DNA of 64,000 nt from Steromphala cineraria (Eukaryota; Mollusca; Gastropoda; Trochida; Trochidae), in contig OU744735.1 in assembly GCA_916613615.1 (NCBI GenBank), forward strand, positions 45,040,468-45,104,467, in the 5' to 3' direction. This document shows, piece by piece, positions 24,158 through 35,925 of this stretch. A program made the translations under genes and the position numbers. Under the pieces are notes generated by a model. That model did not search any database, was not told where the DNA came from, and worked only from the letters and a program-made list of their open reading frames with translations. Numbering within the stretch: position 1 is the stretch's first letter; every line of letters begins with the position of its first letter.

Positions 24158-25419
24158 GTATGATACAAACAAAAATCTTTTAATGTATCTAACCTACATG
24201 TATAAACTATTAGCTCTTAACCTCATGATCAATATAACTGTACTGTTTGAGTAATATTAGCATGACACCATTGGAATGTGAAACGTTCAGTGTACGTCCA
24301 ACCTGAAATTGTTATCTAATCTATACCTGTCTAATGTCGTGACCCAGATTGACGTTCTAGTTGTTTTGTAGTTACATGTATCATCTCCAATAATGTTCTA
24401 CCATGTAGACAAAAATTCTTTGTGATTGATCCAGCACGTTCCTTTCATCCTTATTTATCAAATCATTTCTTGAATATGTTCTAAGAGTTTCTAGTAGTTT
24501 TCAAAATGGCGATTATGAAACAAGGAAGTTTATTATGGATCCACGTCATCAGTGTATCCTAGCAACATCATAACATTTTGTTCACTAGAGGGTGGTTTTA
24601 CATGTTCTATCTGTCACTTTCGCTGGTGCAAAATTGTAATATAATACAATATGATTACAAGATCATTCAAAAGTTAAAATAAAAGTGTTTCCAACATAAT
24701 CGAATTATATTATTATATTATCTTAGAACTGTACTGTTTGTTGGGTTTTTTTCAGAACTTCATTTTCCTTAAGCCTAACTTTGCATGGCAATAATGTTAT
24801 TTGAAATCTAAAGACCTGCATTATTGCCCAGTCAAAATCTATTTAAACATTCTTAATTCTTAATGATTTAAATATTAGGCTCTCATTATGTAACGATTTT
24901 TGTTAATATTTTCAATTATTGTTTGTCTACTCAAACCAGCAATCTATAACATGCTGCATTGTTTTGGAAATAATTCAAAAATACAATGTTAACATACTCT
25001 TCAAATAAAACAGTTCATATTTTGGTATAGAAAGTAAGTCAGGACCAGTGAGTGCAAAGTTATCTCCCTTGCCAGGGTCCTATTTCCTGAATACTTTTGG
25101 ATAACTAAGCCTAACTTTCATCAGTCATCCATCAGTTATGTTTGGTATTTCTACACAAACTTCTTAATGCATTTGAAATTGAAATAAAAATATATTTTCC
25201 TTGCAATCTTCATATTAACAATGAAATTATCACTATCATAATTGACTCAACAACTTGTTTATTATAATGACAAGTTGAATTCAGTTAAAAGGCTCACTAT
25301 TGTTTGATTAGTACCTATATACAGGTTTACTTTAATTGAAAATAAATGCACAACATTAGAGGGTTAGACATGTTATATAAAATATGGAGCTTAAAAGTTA
25401 AATAAGATTATGGCTTAGT

Positions 25420-25690
25420 ATGGTTGTCCGGTGTCCGTCCGTCCATTAACTTTGTACACTTTTGACTTCTTCTCAAGAAACACAAGGCTCAGAGAGCTCC
25501 TTGACTAATGAGGATTATAATTTATAGCTATGGTGACCCTGTCACACCTAGTAAGGACTGAAACCTTGTCTATAGACTACTATGATAGATAAGGATGATT
25601 TAAAATAGTACATTTGGTTACTCTGTGGCCCCTACTGAGGGGGTAATCACATTTGCCACACCCTAAAGCAAAACAAAATGAATCAACATT
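25420..25690 (-). repeat. Interspersed repeat, minus orientation
   Basis: GTCCGTCCGTCCATTAACTT and later CTATGGTGACCCTGTCA match, in reverse, the repeat family at 40680-41395. It has diverged and lies upstream of the first coding exon. Confidence 0.6.
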
Positions 25691-25893
25691 TAATGAGTTT
25701 ATGTAGTGATTAGTTTGGTTACAACTTGCTACCGTTCGGAAAGTGCGAGACTCAGATTAATTGTGGACGGATTTTCGAGGTCTGACTGTAGTGAGTTTAT
25801 CCTTATATTTTAATTTGTATAATTACGGAAAAATCCTGAAGATGACTATCTATCTCTTAACCGTTTCTATACATTTCAGAGTATCAGCTAGAA

Positions 25894-26260
25894 ATGGCGA
25901 TGGAAATCAGAGGTGGTAACAACCAGGTCGGAACTTCAAACAGCCAGTCCATAGTCCACAACAACAACTACATCACCATACACATGAACTGCACCGAATG
26001 TAAACAACATCAGCATCAAGACGGAGTCCCAATCTCTCAGAAAAATGAACATCACGTGATAAACTTCCTCCAGAGATCACTTGCATCGGGTGCTCAATCA
26101 GCACAAATATCGACGGAGTCGACCACGCAGGATGAAGCAGCTGTAAAATCACAGATTGAACCAGCAACTCCAGAAAAGAGTAAAGTGGTCAAGAAGACAA
26201 GAGTTAAAGTAACCAGGCCCTACCAACGGACTCGGCAGCCATCGCTTACAGCTACATCAG
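25894..26260 (+). other. First coding exon; N-terminal polar, possibly RHIM-like motif
   Basis: This exon encodes 122 residues and ends in phase 1 at TCA-G before GTACTG. Residues 7-30 contain GGNNQVGTSNSQ and then IVHNNNYITIH. The Q-V-G-x-x-N core resembles the RHIM amyloid motif (I/V-Q-I/V-G-x-x-N), except that the residue before Gln is Asn. The pattern strand, Gly/Asn turn, strand also fits functional amyloid motifs generally. A basic stretch, KSKVVKKTRVKVTRPYQRTR, lies near residues 91-110 and could bind nucleic acid or act as a nuclear localisation signal. The motif call is tentative. Confidence 0.4.
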
Positions 26261-29200
26261 GTACTGTATTTATACATAACCAGACAATCTTCAGTAAAAT
26301 AATGAGTTTCATTGTTACCATTACCAGAAAAACAAAACTTATTCAAGGTACTGTTGGCATCTTCTCCACTGCAATAAAGTACAGAACAATAAATAAAGTG
26401 TTACCTTTAACACACCCAACTATGTAACAATGTTATATTTGGGATTACACTATCTTGGATAGTACATATTCCTTTACTTTTTCCGCCGCATCCCATGCAG
26501 GATTCTAACATAATGTAACATTGTTACATTTGTTCATAACCTAAATGGCACTTATCTCTAACACAGCCATCTTATTCATTGTAAACTGTACCACATGCAA
26601 GTTTGATACCCAATAAAGGTAAAACTGCTGATATTATGATTAGATATTCTGGATGAATGAAATATCTAGATTTTTTTTAAGGAAATAAAAAACAGACATT
26701 TACTGTTGATAAAAAGTTTTGATTAGGAAAATCAGTAACTGTTTACATGATGTATATTGAAGATTTGGTTTTCCCAATCTAAATTTCCATATTTGTTGTC
26801 TCAATGGCTGTGGATCAGTTTTCAAACTGGTAACCTATAAAACTGAAATTAACTTCTAAACACTTTCTAATGTTCACAACATCTTTAATATTTTATATCA
26901 TTAATTATCTTAACTGTGTTTGTTTCAAAATCAAACTATATGTTTCAAAAATCTCTCAGTGTCTCGGTCAATTGTTAAACAATAAACTTATTAAGGTTTA
27001 CTTTAAAATACTTTCTTGTTCACAACACTTTGTTTTTCCTCTGTACCAACATACTAAGTGTGGTGTATTTCAGCTGTTACAGACAGTGTTAGAATCCTGG
27101 ACCCATTTGGTGAGGTGCTGAAGCCTGGGGATGGAGTGAGGATTGGTTCATGGTTGTCTGGTGCTGTCTCTCTCTATGTAGGTGAGTCGAATACAATAAC
27201 AGTGAATGATGGGATGAATGTTTGATGTAAACTCCATGCATTATTTTGTCTGTGACGTTTGCCTTGGTTTTATTTGCTCTGTGAATTAAGAAAACAACAC
27301 TTGTCAGAGGAAATGGAATTAACACAATTTCTGAGATGTGCAAGTATCAAGTCTCTATGTGATACATGGTCATCTCATGTTTTCTCTCTCTATGTAGGTG
27401 AATCAAATACAATGACAGGAGCAACTGGTAATGTTAGGCATGAATGTTACATGTAAACTTTATTCCTTGTTATGAAAACAGTTTCTGAGATGTGTATTTT
27501 CACATCTCTATGTGAAACATTGACTGTGACATTCCTATATTTGTAAATATGTCTCTGTTATCACCCTTCAGTAATTAAAAACGACATATTGATTTTACAC
27601 TTATTCATATGTTTATAACCATGTTGCAGAACGTTAAGAAACAAAGTTTGCTTTTGCATATGTTGAGGTAATAGTTTCATGTTCACAGGAGATGGATACA
27701 TTGTATGGTATCAGGAACAATCAGGAACTGTTGTGAAGGAGAAGCTGGACCTGACACATCCTTTCAATAAATGCACAGTATTCAAGTAAGTTATTCTATT
27801 TCTCTTTGAATTGATAAAATCATGAAAAGGGGATTTCTTGCAATATGTGTTCATCTCATTATAAAATTGTTATTTTATATATATTCATTATTGTCTACAT
27901 GAAATAAGATTTTACTATAGAGGGAGGATGGAATATGATTTCAACCTGATTTGCCAGTAGCTATATACTTACTGTACACTCCAATAAGTTACATAAATGA
28001 TCTGAAATAAAATTTTTTGGACCAGTTCACTTTTTGTTTGGAGTAACCTTCAACCGCTTTGATGTATTTGTTATTTAATGAAATATCCCGGTTTAAGGAG
28101 AGGTTATTTTATTTTTCTCAAAATATTTGTTTATGAAAATATTGAGTTTGAAAAACAACCTCTCACTCCAGGATATTTATACTCAGTCAAATAAAGTAAT
28201 GTACAGATAATGAATATATCTCGACGTTGATGATCCACAGTCAGGTAATCTACCGTTTGTTATTTAGAATAGCTGTGACAATTCCGTTTTAAAATCTCTC
28301 ATAGAGAATGGAAGTATTTCATGCAATGTTGCATTACATCCCTGTGAATTGAGTTATCAGCGATTCTATTGATTTTCCCTGAAAAAAAAAAAGGAAGACG
28401 TTAGGTTTTGGCAAAGAGGTGTCTGACTGTGTAATGCAGTGAAGTTGCAGACATTCCTATAATAGCATATTTAAACATGTTGTTCAGTTTAAAGATAACG
28501 GTATAGGGTTCATACATTTGGAAGCAACACTTATTCAATTATCTTTCCATGTTTTTTTTTCAATGCCTAAACAAGTTGGAAAATGTAAACATAGATTGGG
28601 ATGTCACAAATTTGAAATTGAATGACTGACAATTACAAACGATGCAGGTAAGGTATTGGATATCTCACAAGAAAAAAAATCTAACAGCTTTCAAGGTCTT
28701 ATATCAAAATGTTCCATCACTTTCCATTTTTTATATGAGCCATTTGAACCCTAAGGGTATTCATGAAAACACACATTCCTTGCTTATCCGTTTTCAACAA
28801 CCTCAGCTTTTTCCATTTGTGCAAATTCACTCTTGCAAAGTTTGACATATCCTAGTGACATAAGGTGTCTCAACTTGCTCTCATTATCATAATTGATGGC
28901 AGGTTAATTAGAAAGAACAGGAAGTAGTCAATTGCATCAATCACAGTTAACTTAAGTGCTACTGTTCTCATGCCAATTTGAATGCAAAAGAATTGAATGC
29001 TTCACAATGTGCCTTTATTTTGAATATGTGTGACTATGTAATTAATCTAGGCAGTACTATCCAGCTTGATTGTACTCTGATTAATCGTTGTATCGCTGTG
29101 AGCAATCACTGAGTGACTGGATACTAACGCATTGACAAATTGACTTATTATTATTTTATCTTATGAAAAACATCCTTCAAATCAGTATATTGTATATTGT

Positions 29201-32200
29201 ACGGGTATCTACAACACATCGTTCAGGTGTAAGACTTATTCATTCCATACTTGGCCATATATGTACTACTGCACTGAGAGTCAAATTCTGAATAAATTAT
29301 TTTTCATGTTAAATTTACATTTACATAAGAAGGCCATCATTCAATATTTGAGAAAGGCCATAGTAATATCATAATTACATTTTCTATATTCATTTGTTTA
29401 TAACTTCATATTTTATATGGTATTTTAGATTTTATTCAATCCTTTCTTCAAAAACATTCATCTGCATTTCGTTTCAAACATTTCACTTGTATTTTTCCAT
29501 TTGACTATATTAAATACTAATTTTTGAAACCAATGGTTACGTATAGCAAATAGTACTATGATATGTATAAATCTGTGAATGAAAAGTGAAACAAAACAAA
29601 ACATGTAAAATTATCTTCATAACTTCACATTCACTCATCCATGTGTTTACAGCACTGGTAACCTGAAGATGTATTCCCCGGAAGAGCGAGTTCAGAGAGC
29701 CCTGCAGCAGATAGGGCGAGAGCATCCAGTCCAGGGTGGGAGTCTAGACTTTGTGTACTGGTTGTACACTGGTCTCAACAGTCAGCAGGTAGGTTGAGTA
29801 GTACAAGCCTAAGGTTGAAGTATTACAGGTGGGCTAGCTCTAAGGTTTACTCTATCTACAGCAGGTGGGGCGAGAGTGTCCAGTCCAGGGTGGGAGTCTA
29901 GACTTTGTGTACTGGTTGTACACTGGTCAAAACTGTCAGCAGGTAGGTTGAGTAGTACAAGCCTAAGGTTGAAGTATTACAGGTGGGCTAGCTCTAAGGT
30001 TTACTCTATCTACAGCAGGTGGGGCGAGAGTGTCCAGTCCAGGGTGGGAGTCTAGACTTTGTGTACTGGTTGTACACTGGTCAAAACTGTCAGCAGGTAG
30101 GTTGAGTAGTACAAGCCTAAGGTTGAAGTATTACAGGTGGGCTAGCTCTAAGGTTTACTCTATCTACAGCAGGTGGGGCGAGAGTGTCCAGTCCAGGGTG
30201 GGAGTGGTCTAGACTTTGTGTTCTGGTTGTACACTGGTCAAAACTGTCAGCAAGTAGGTTGAGTAGTACAAGTCTCAGGTTGAAGTATTACAGTTGGGAT
30301 AGCTCTAAGGTTTACTCTATCTACAGCAGGTGGGGCGAGAGTGTCCAGTCCAGGGTGGGAGTGGTAGAGACTTTAGGTACTCGATATAAGGACTGGACGT
30401 GCTGCAGTAGGTTGAGTTATACAAGGTTTATAGAGTATCACAGGGAGATAGTGCTGCAGTATGTTGAGTTATACAAGGTTTATAGAGTATCACAGGGAGA
30501 TAGTGCTGCAGTAGGTTGAGTTATACAAGGTTTATAGAGTATCACTGGGAGATAGTGTTGCGGTCTGTGTATCAGCTAAGTGGACCAATAGATCCAAGGT
30601 TTAATCCATCTTTATGTCTTTGTTCAATGTAGACAACTGTTCTACACAATAATGTTAATGAACATGTATAACTATGTACTACAGGCTTGTGGCCTCACAG
30701 TTTAGAAATAAATTATGAACATGATACATAAATATTTAGTGCAGTTACAATCACCAGTCTCTAGCTCCACTTACTGCTTGCTGGTTAAACTGCATTGCCA
30801 TGGCCAAATCACGTAGATTTTACTTTTGAAATATATTTTAATTAGATAACAAAGCATCATTGGATTTTTAATTCATAAAGACATGCGAACTTCCGATACC
30901 ATTATTAGGTTGTGCATGTTACTATTTGCTTGCAATTATGTTAAAAGTGTAATCCCACAGAGCTATTAATGAGTCGAGATTTTGAGTAATGTAACTTATA
31001 TTGATAGGTGAGGTGATATGACGTTTATCTCCACTTTCAAGAATATTTCACTTATTTCGCAGCTGATAGTGTAATTGCAGGGAGAAATCCCGCAACACTA
31101 TTGTGGCGATGTCTTGCAGTGAAACCTGCGAGCAACAGCTGGAGCTAGCAAACCATGGATAGTACGCTAGCTGAAATTCAGTGTAGCATTGCAGGCAAAA
31201 ATGACTGTGTGTAGAACAGTTCTCTTCGCAGACAAAGATGCCGAGCCCCTGGCGGGATTCAAACCATATATATCGACAGAGTTATAGCCTACTGTCAGTC
31301 AGGTTACATGACCAACTTCAAACCTCAAACACTGTATCAGAAGATATAGCTAGTTCTAGTTACTGCTTGCAAGGTTCAACATATTATGTAGTGGGAGTGG
31401 TATAGACTTTAGTTCTACACAATAATGTTAATAAACATGTATAACTATGTACTACAGGCCTGTGGCCTCACAGCTTGGAAAAAAACTATGAACATGATAC
31501 ATAAATATTTAGTGCAGTTACAATCACCAGTCTCTAGCTCCACATATTGCTTACTGGTTAAACTGCATTATCCTACCTCATGTAAGAATCTCGATCTCTG
31601 ATTGGTTCCCATGATGATGCGGGATTCGAACCATATATCGATAAAGTAAAAGCCTACTGTCAGTCAGGTTACATAACCAACTTCAAACACTGTATCAGAA
31701 GATATAGCTAGTTCTAGTTACTGCTTGCAAGGTTCAACATATTATTTACATTTTAACAATGTAGAGTTATTATTGTCGCTAATACAATGCCCTTTAAAAA
31801 AATACTTTTTATAACTTAAGTAAAATATTTACACAATGTAGTTTATTTTGTTTACATAACTCATGTTTACAATAACATTATCATGGGAATATTGATTTTT
31901 AGATATTGATAAATATTTTTTTGTATATGTACCTTTTATTTAATTCTTATATTGTCTGTGAGATTACTTAACCGGTCGTTTTCATATGTATTGTATATGT
32001 ATCAGCCATGTCTGATGCATTTTTAATAAACAGGTCCACAGGATCAGATATAAACAATAATGTTTTCTCATTGATTTCAATACTCCCACTTTACTGTGTC
32101 AATCATAATGGGAGGAAGTTATACGTGTTGATTTTGTTTGTGCCTGTTAGTTTTACATTACGCTATATGAAGTCACTTAACTAGAGAAGAAATTGTGAGT

Positions 32201-32650
32201 TTCAAGAGAAAGGGTGCTCTTTTGTGAATGATACTGAATGTATTTGATATACACGTACATTTTTACTTTGATTTCAGAGTCGGTCACAGGGATTTCTGTT
32301 ATGTAAGTAAATATCACATAAAGTAATTATCACACAATATGACAGCCTCCTTTACCTGCTAAAATACAATTTATTTCAATGTAATGTAAATATACATAGG
32401 TCTCATAACATAACATAATGAAAAGTGCAAAAAGAGAAAGTATAAGTGTTGTCTACATCTTATTGAAATTAACTGAACAGTTGATCGTCCAAAATTTAGC
32501 ATCTGTTTCTAAAGACTAGGTCAATACGTCAGATACTTCTATTGACATAACGCTGTCTTTAGGATCTTTCTAGAAATTGGATTTAAAGTGAAAGTTAAAT
32601 AGTTTTTTTACATTTTGACTATTTCTTACTCCTTTTCAGCAATGTTTTAA
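25894..32650 (+). CDS. LRAT/NC-domain-like protein, probable pseudoenzyme
   Basis: Coding exons are 25894-26260, 27074-27181, 27689-27785, 29653-29788, 32278-32302 and 32640-32650. All junctions are GT-AG with matching phases, giving about 247 residues. Start: AGAAATGGCG, 14 nt after an acceptor at 25879, so an untranslated exon lies upstream. Residues 1-45 are Asn/Gln-rich, then comes a basic linker. From about 130 the LRAT fold appears: LKPGDGVRIG, SLYVGDGYIVWY, a central strand, then YSPEERVQRALQQIG and LDFVYWLYTG. The family's catalytic His, His and Cys positions read Ala, Trp and Ser, so acyltransferase/phospholipase activity is unlikely. The last two exons (SRSQGFLL-SMF-stop) are less certain; without splicing after exon D the protein would end QQVG at a TGA at 29794. 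The domain call is by eye. Confidence 0.75.
27168..27530 (+). repeat. Imperfect tandem duplication inside intron 2
   Basis: The stretch from CTCTCTCTATGTAGGTGAGTC (end of exon B) to about 27355 is repeated, diverged, at 27385-27530 (CTCTCTCTATGTAGGTGAATC). The copy carries a duplicate of the exon B donor but only the last few codons of the exon. Confidence 0.65.
28078..28185. repeat. Foldback in intron
   Basis: GAAATATCCCGGTTTAAGG and an approximate complement (CACTCCAGGATATTT) flank a T-rich loop. Arms are imperfect over about 45 bp. It lies within the intron between exons C and D of the LRAT-like gene. Confidence 0.55.
29862..30390 (+). repeat. Tandem array of partial exon D copies
   Basis: Four units spaced 154, 154 and 157 bp repeat the 3' part of LRAT-like exon D with its donor and 73 bp of following intron. 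Units at 29862-29942, 30016-30096 (81 bp each) and 30170-30253 (84 bp) each lie between CTATCTACAG and GTAGGT. Each is phase 0 on both sides and stop-free, reading VGRECPVQGGSLDFVYWLYT. The fourth, from 30327, hits a stop at 30387. If spliced in, they would add repeated Cys-box-region helices. If not, they are intronic duplicates. The 73-bp spacers are short for introns. Confidence 0.8.
30399..30556 (+). repeat. 52-bp tandem repeat, three copies
   Basis: The unit GTGCTGCAGTAGGTTGAG ... CACAGGGAGATA is repeated three times immediately after the exon D array. It shares the GTAGGTTGAG donor-intron sequence with that array, so it probably arose from it. Confidence 0.8.
30636..31750 (+). repeat. 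Tandem duplication containing tRNA-like sequences
   Basis: 30636-30801 is repeated at about 31405-31568 (TTCTACACAATAATGTTAAT ... CTAGCTCCAC). 31246-31390 is repeated at 31617-31745 (CCTACTGTCAGTCAGGTTAC). In both copies the complementary strand carries a B box (GGTTTGAATCC and GGTTCGAATCC), so a minus-strand tRNA-derived SINE is part of the duplicated unit. Confidence 0.75.
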
Positions 32651-33087
32651 GAAACAGCTTTTTGTTAAGAAACAAGACATGAGCAGAAAGGACAGAATCT
32701 GATGATCCTGGACTCTCCCTCAGAATCTCCTCCAGTACAACAAAAACTTGAAAGTGTCTTCTCATATGGAATATGTTAATATGTTTTAAATTAAGCAGTA
32801 ATGCAAATACACTATCAAGTATATCTGGGATATGAACTGAAGTATATCTGTGATATGAACTAAATTCAGAGTGGTAGTATCAACTATATTTGCAGATACT
32901 TACAAAATGATCATTAATATCTGGTTGTGCGTATACTTATGATTAATTCTTATACTTCAATTGACACAAATCTGTGAAATACTCAGCGTATTGACATGAT
33001 ATCAATTTCTGCATGATTGATATGATAACCAGCTGCTGTACTTGAGCATTTAGCTGAAACAGTAAAACCTAAATGATCGCTATGGTA

Positions 33088-33120
33088 ACCAGGGAAGTAG
33101 CTCAGTAGGTAGAGTGTCGG
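33088..33120 (+). repeat. tRNA-Lys-like head of a satellite
   Basis: AGGGAAGTAGCTCAGTAGG then TAGAGTGTCGGCTCTTAACC resembles the 5' half of a tRNA-Lys(CTT), with an A box and a CTCTTAA anticodon loop. The 3' half diverges into the 88-bp satellite, so this is a tRNA-derived SINE start and not a functional tRNA. Confidence 0.65.
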
Positions 33121-34267
33121 CTCTTAACCTGGGAGGCGGGATTTGGTACTCTGTCGCTTCCTACCAACAGACGTTAAAAGATTGGAGATGTTGATTCCTT
33201 GCTTAACGCTCTTAACCTGGGAGGCGGGGTTTGGTACTCTGTCGCTTCCTTCCAATAGACGATAAAAGATTGGAGATGTTGATTCCTTGCTTGACGCTCT
33301 TAACCTGGGAGGCGGGGTTTGGTACTCTGTCGCTTCCTACCAACAGACGTTAAAAGATTGGAGATGTTGATTCCTTGCTTGACGCTCTTAACCTGGGAGG
33401 CGGGGGTTTGGTACCCTGTCGCTTCCTACCAACAGTTGTTCAAAGATTGGAGATGTTGATTCCTTGCTTGACGCTCTTAACCTGGGAGGCGGGGTTTGGT
33501 ACTCTGTCGCTTCCTACCTACAGACGTTAAAAGATTTGAGATGTTGATTCCTTGCTTGACGCTCTTAACCTGGGAGGCGGGGGTTTGGTACCCTGTCGCT
33601 TCCTACCAACAGTTGTTCAAAGATTGGAGATGTTGATTCCTTGCTTGACGCTCTTAACCTGGGAGGCGGGGGTTTGGTACCCTGTCGCTTCCTACCAACA
33701 GTTGTTCAAAGATTTGAGATGTTGATTCCTTGCTTGACGCTCTTAACCTGGGAGGCGGGGTTTGGTACTCTGTCGCTTCCTACCAACAGACGTTAAAAGA
33801 TTGGAGATGTTGATTCCTTGCTTGACGCTCTTAACCTGGGAGGCGGGGTTTGGTACTCTGTCGCTTCCTACCAACTGACGTTAAAAGATTGGAGATGTTG
33901 ATTCCTTGCTTGACGCTCTTAACCTGGAAGGCGGGGTTTGGTACCCTGTCGCTTCCTACCAACAGTTGTTCAAAGATTGGAGATGTTGATTCCTTGCTTG
34001 ACGCTCTTAACCTGGGAGGCGGGGTTTGGTACTCTGTCGCTTCCTACCAACTGACGTTAAAAGATTGGAGATGTTGATTCCTTGCTTGACGCTCTTAACC
34101 AAGGAGGCGGGGTTTGGTACTCTGTCGCTTCCTACCAACAGACGTTAAAAGATTGGAGATGTTGATTCCTTGCTTGACGCTCTTAACCTGGGAGGCGGGG
34201 TTTGGTACTCTGTCGCTTCCTACCAACAGTTGTTCAAAGATTGGAGGTGTTGATTCCTTCCTTGACA
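33121..34267 (+). repeat. 88/89-bp tandem satellite, 13 units
   Basis: Units begin CTCTTAACCTGGGAGGCGGG at 33121, 33209, 33297, 33385, 33474, 33562, 33651, 33740, 33828, 33916, 34004, 34092 and 34180. Two subtypes alternate irregularly: one has ACAGACGTTAAAAG, the other ACAGTTGTTCAAAG. The first unit is continuous with the tRNA-Lys-like head and every unit carries the anticodon-loop sequence CTCTTAA. The array lies 0.5-1.6 kb after the stop codon of the LRAT-like gene and may be in its 3' UTR. Confidence 0.95.
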
Positions 34268-34829
34268 CCCACCATTATCAAGATAGAACATGACTTGAAC
34301 TGGCGTTGTCATTGCCACACAACCAATTTCCTATTCATTCTGTTATGATGACAATAAGAATTACTGTCATAAATTCAACTAAATTTATCAAAATGATCAT
34401 AATGATCATCAGCTGTTCTTCTTGTGCTGATCATAGTATTGCTTGCTTAACAATGTCAAATACTATTTAGTTATATCTTCGTGATAATGTAAATATTTAT
34501 TATTCAATCAGTTTTTAAAACCTATATATGATACTAACTCTGAACATATTCAGTGCTTTACATAGATTGTATCTTTAATGCTTTGTGAATATATATGTTT
34601 GTGCGTGTTTGTAAAGTGTGAATTAATATAAATTTGAAAAGATAGTTTGTTTGTTTTATCTTATTCTTTTAATATAATATTGCAACTATCTCAGAACATA
34701 ATCATACGTTGCAGCAATCAACCGACACTATTAATACTATTTTGCTTTGTGATTTCACTTTATGATGTTTGTGCTTGTTCATGAGTGGATGAATTATGAT
34801 CATAATTGCTTTGATCATGTTATTGTGTA

Positions 34830-34852
34830 AATAAATAAAATTGGCAAAATAA
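34830..34852 (+). terminator. Possible polyadenylation signals
   Basis: Overlapping AATAAA hexamers at 34830-34839 and another AATAAA at about 34847 follow a long non-coding stretch after the LRAT-like stop at 32650. If used, the 3' UTR would be about 2.2 kb and would include the 88-bp satellite. This is weak evidence in AT-rich DNA. Confidence 0.3.
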
Positions 34853-35601
34853 ACTTCCTTTTATATTTCCCTTGTCTTGGATGTTTGAAGAGGTTATGTC
34901 TTCTTAGGTTCTTTGTACATGCACCAAGTCAATATGATTGCTATTCTTTATCAAATATACCAACCCCATTGTATTATTACAAGAGGAGATATTTATACCC
35001 TTTCCATTTTGTGAAAACTGATTGTGACTGTGAAAACTTATAAGCCAGTCTTAGGTTACTCTCATTTTGTTTATATTGTAATTATCTATGCAAATCAATT
35101 GAAACAACTACAACATTTTCCATATTTTTCAGTATATTCATGCTCAATACCACCAATGGTTCATAGCTGTGGCTCACAGGTTTCACTGCAATGCATAACC
35201 ACTCTAGTGTATCAGACTTTCTCCCTGCTATAATACTAGCAGCCATAATATATGTGAAATACTGTTGAAATTGGCGTTAAATCCTATATCACCTCACCAC
35301 ACCTTCAATATTTTCACCAATTATGTTTTACATCAATATCATGAAACAAAGACTTGTCAAGAAGTTAAAAACCATAAAGGCATCTACGCATCATAAATTA
35401 CTTGTCTAGGTCTAAGGTTTTAATGTTTTGTCCAAAACCGGCAGTAATGTTTCGTGGAAACTGCCAAAACTTTTATCCCAAGTAGATGATAATCAAATTA
35501 ACAAGAAGACATGGTCATCAACATCCCCCGCTAAATTAGTTTTCATTAAAGCTCCCAATATTTTCCTAAATAGGCTGTAACTTTGTAATAAGTAATTGCA
35601 T

Positions 35602-35925
35602 TTACCTCTTTTTTGAACTCCTAAAAAGGTATTGATACCCTAAAGACACACTGCAAATATTGTTATTCCATCGTAAAAAGTTTCTGAGAAAAGAGTAAAA
35701 AACACGAAACAAGGGCATAAATTCCGTAAAAAATAATTTTGCGGTCCTGATTTCGAACTCCATCAAGGTATTGACACCCTGAAGACACACAGAAAATTTG
35801 GTTATCCTATCTTGATACTTTCTGAGAAAAGCTGTCCCCTTTAACTCGGACGCACGGACGGGTAATAAAAATGCAGGCTGAAATACAGCCCAAGTGGCGT
35901 TTTACAATAACTCACTCACTCAGTA
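35602..35925 (+). repeat. Interspersed repeat with SINE-like tail
   Basis: Two related half-units (AAAAAGGTATTGATACCC and ATCAAGGTATTGACACCC, each followed by AAGACACAC) precede GGACGCACGGACGGG and a tail, GCCCAAGTGGCGTTTTAC then TCACTCACTC. Related copies: 41400-41715 (body) and 56935-56985 (tail). Confidence 0.65.

Noticed and set aside
33121..34267. CRISPR-like array (also 48830-49412 and 14374-15220)
   Set aside because: Units are contiguous with no unique spacers between identical repeats, and the DNA is eukaryotic. They are tandem satellites.
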